Assembly: GCA_026985495.1 (NCBI GenBank)
Contig: JALSQJ010000007.1
Coordinates: forward strand, 1 to 5,674
Reading direction: 5' to 3'
DNA length: 5,674 nt
DNA from: Campylobacteraceae bacterium
Lineage (GTDB): Bacteria; Campylobacterota; Campylobacteria; Campylobacterales; Sulfurovaceae
Under the pieces are notes generated by a model that had not been told where the DNA came from, ran no database searches, and was given only the letters and a program-made list of their open reading frames with translations. The first letter of the stretch is position 1. Each line of letters begins with the position of its first letter. Below, piece by piece: positions 5,072 through 5,674 of this stretch. The position numbers and the translations under genes were made by a program.

Positions 5072-5659
5072 ATGAATCTACCTACTATCTATCTACTTCG
5101 TCATGGTCAAACAGAGTGGAATATTGAGGGACGTTACCAAGGGAGACTTGACTCTCCCTTAACAAAAAAAGGGCGAGAACAAGCAAGAGATAATGCTTTA
5201 AAGTTAAAAAAATATATAGACATAGATAAGGTAGAGTTCTTCTCATCTCCTATAGGTAGAGCAAAAGAGACGGCACTAATTATAGCTGATGAGTTAGCTA
5301 TTGATAGCTCTTTAATCCACTTTGAGGAGGCTATAAAAGAGTTTAATTATGGTATTTTTGAGGGTAAAACAAAAGCTTACTGTAGGAGCGAATTTAAAGA
5401 GATTTTTGAAGCTAGAGATGCAGATAAGTGGAACTATGTTTTAGAGGGTGGAGAGTCTTACTCTTTAGTAACTAAGCGTCTAAAAGTTTGGTTAAAGAGT
5501 ATTGAGGGTAAAGATACTATTGTAATAGTAGCACATGAGATGATAAATAGAGCGTTGCGTGGTATCTATTGCAATTTAAAATCTACTGATATGTTGAAGT
5601 TAAAACAACCAAATGATATCTTGATAAAGTTAGAAAATGGTCAAGAGAAAATAATGTAA
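5072..5659 (+). CDS. Histidine phosphatase superfamily protein (phosphoglycerate mutase-like)
   Basis: This 195-residue soluble enzyme belongs to the branch of the histidine phosphatase superfamily that includes GpmB-like phosphatases, CobC and metal-independent phosphoserine phosphatases. The catalytic set is complete: Leu-Arg-His-Gly-Gln-Thr-Glu-Trp-Asn (9-17) with R10 and the phospho-accepting H11, R63 in Ser-Ser-Pro-Ile-Gly-Arg, the proton-donor glutamate E90 in Lys-Glu-Phe-Asn-Tyr-Gly with Phe-Glu-Gly after it (96-98), and H155 in Val-Ala-His-Glu. The Gly-Gly-Glu-Ser motif (126-129) is also present. The short length fits a phosphatase rather than the longer dPGM glycolytic mutase. The substrate cannot be told from sequence. 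The ATG lies 1 nt after the DedA stop, with AAGAGA inside the end of the DedA gene as a modest ribosome site, so the two genes are surely co-transcribed and probably translationally coupled. Confidence 0.92.
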   Translation: MNLPTIYLLRHGQTEWNIEGRYQGRLDSPLTKKGREQARDNALKLKKYIDIDKVEFFSSPIGRAKETALIIADELAIDSSLIHFEEAIKEFNYGIFEGKTKAYCRSEFKEIFEARDADKWNYVLEGGESYSLVTKRLKVWLKSIEGKDTIVIVAHEMINRALRGIYCNLKSTDMLKLKQPNDILIKLENGQEKIM

Positions 5660-5674
5660 GTGGAAATGGCTCTT

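Noticed and set aside
5660..5674. Possible start of another gene (GTG 5660 or ATG 5666) after the phosphatase stop
   Set aside because: Only 3-5 codons are visible, so nothing supports a coding call.

Overview
The window is AT-rich, densely packed bacterial DNA. The protein sequences (HslV ending in Leu-Glu-Leu, the HslU style, a Pif1-like helicase, an AEC permease) and the promoter style (strong -10 elements without recognisable -35 boxes) point to a Campylobacterota (Epsilonproteobacteria) chromosome, perhaps of the Sulfurimonas/Sulfurovum type. This placement is inferred from sequence character alone.

Layout. Positions 1-1581 hold the end of hslV and all of hslU, which encode the two halves of the HslUV ATP-dependent protease. 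The two genes abut with no spacer. Positions 1582-1811 are a 230-bp gap. It contains a 40-codon ORF that looks like the N-terminal remnant of a DOMON-like gene, several possible hairpins, short repeats, and a promoter that may start transcription exactly on the helicase ATG. Positions 1812-3521 encode a Pif1/RecD-like superfamily 1B DNA helicase with a C-terminal helix-turn-helix domain. Converging on it, with only 9 bp between the stop codons, is a minus-strand AEC-family permease gene (3531-4445). A 64-bp divergent promoter region with overlapping -10 elements then leads to a plus-strand two-gene operon: a DedA-family membrane protein (4510-5070) and a histidine-phosphatase-family enzyme (5072-5659).

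How the genes relate. HslV and HslU form one complex. The DedA-like protein and the phosphatase are almost certainly co-transcribed, but no shared pathway can be proved. The helicase and the AEC permease look like independent housekeeping or accessory genes.

I saw no mobile element, CRISPR array, tRNA or rRNA, and no convincing undescribed multi-gene system. The most informative oddities are the zero-spacer in-frame hslV/hslU junction, the apparent decayed gene after hslU, the probable leaderless helicase mRNA with repeats upstream, and a DedA variant with lysines at the usual arginine positions.
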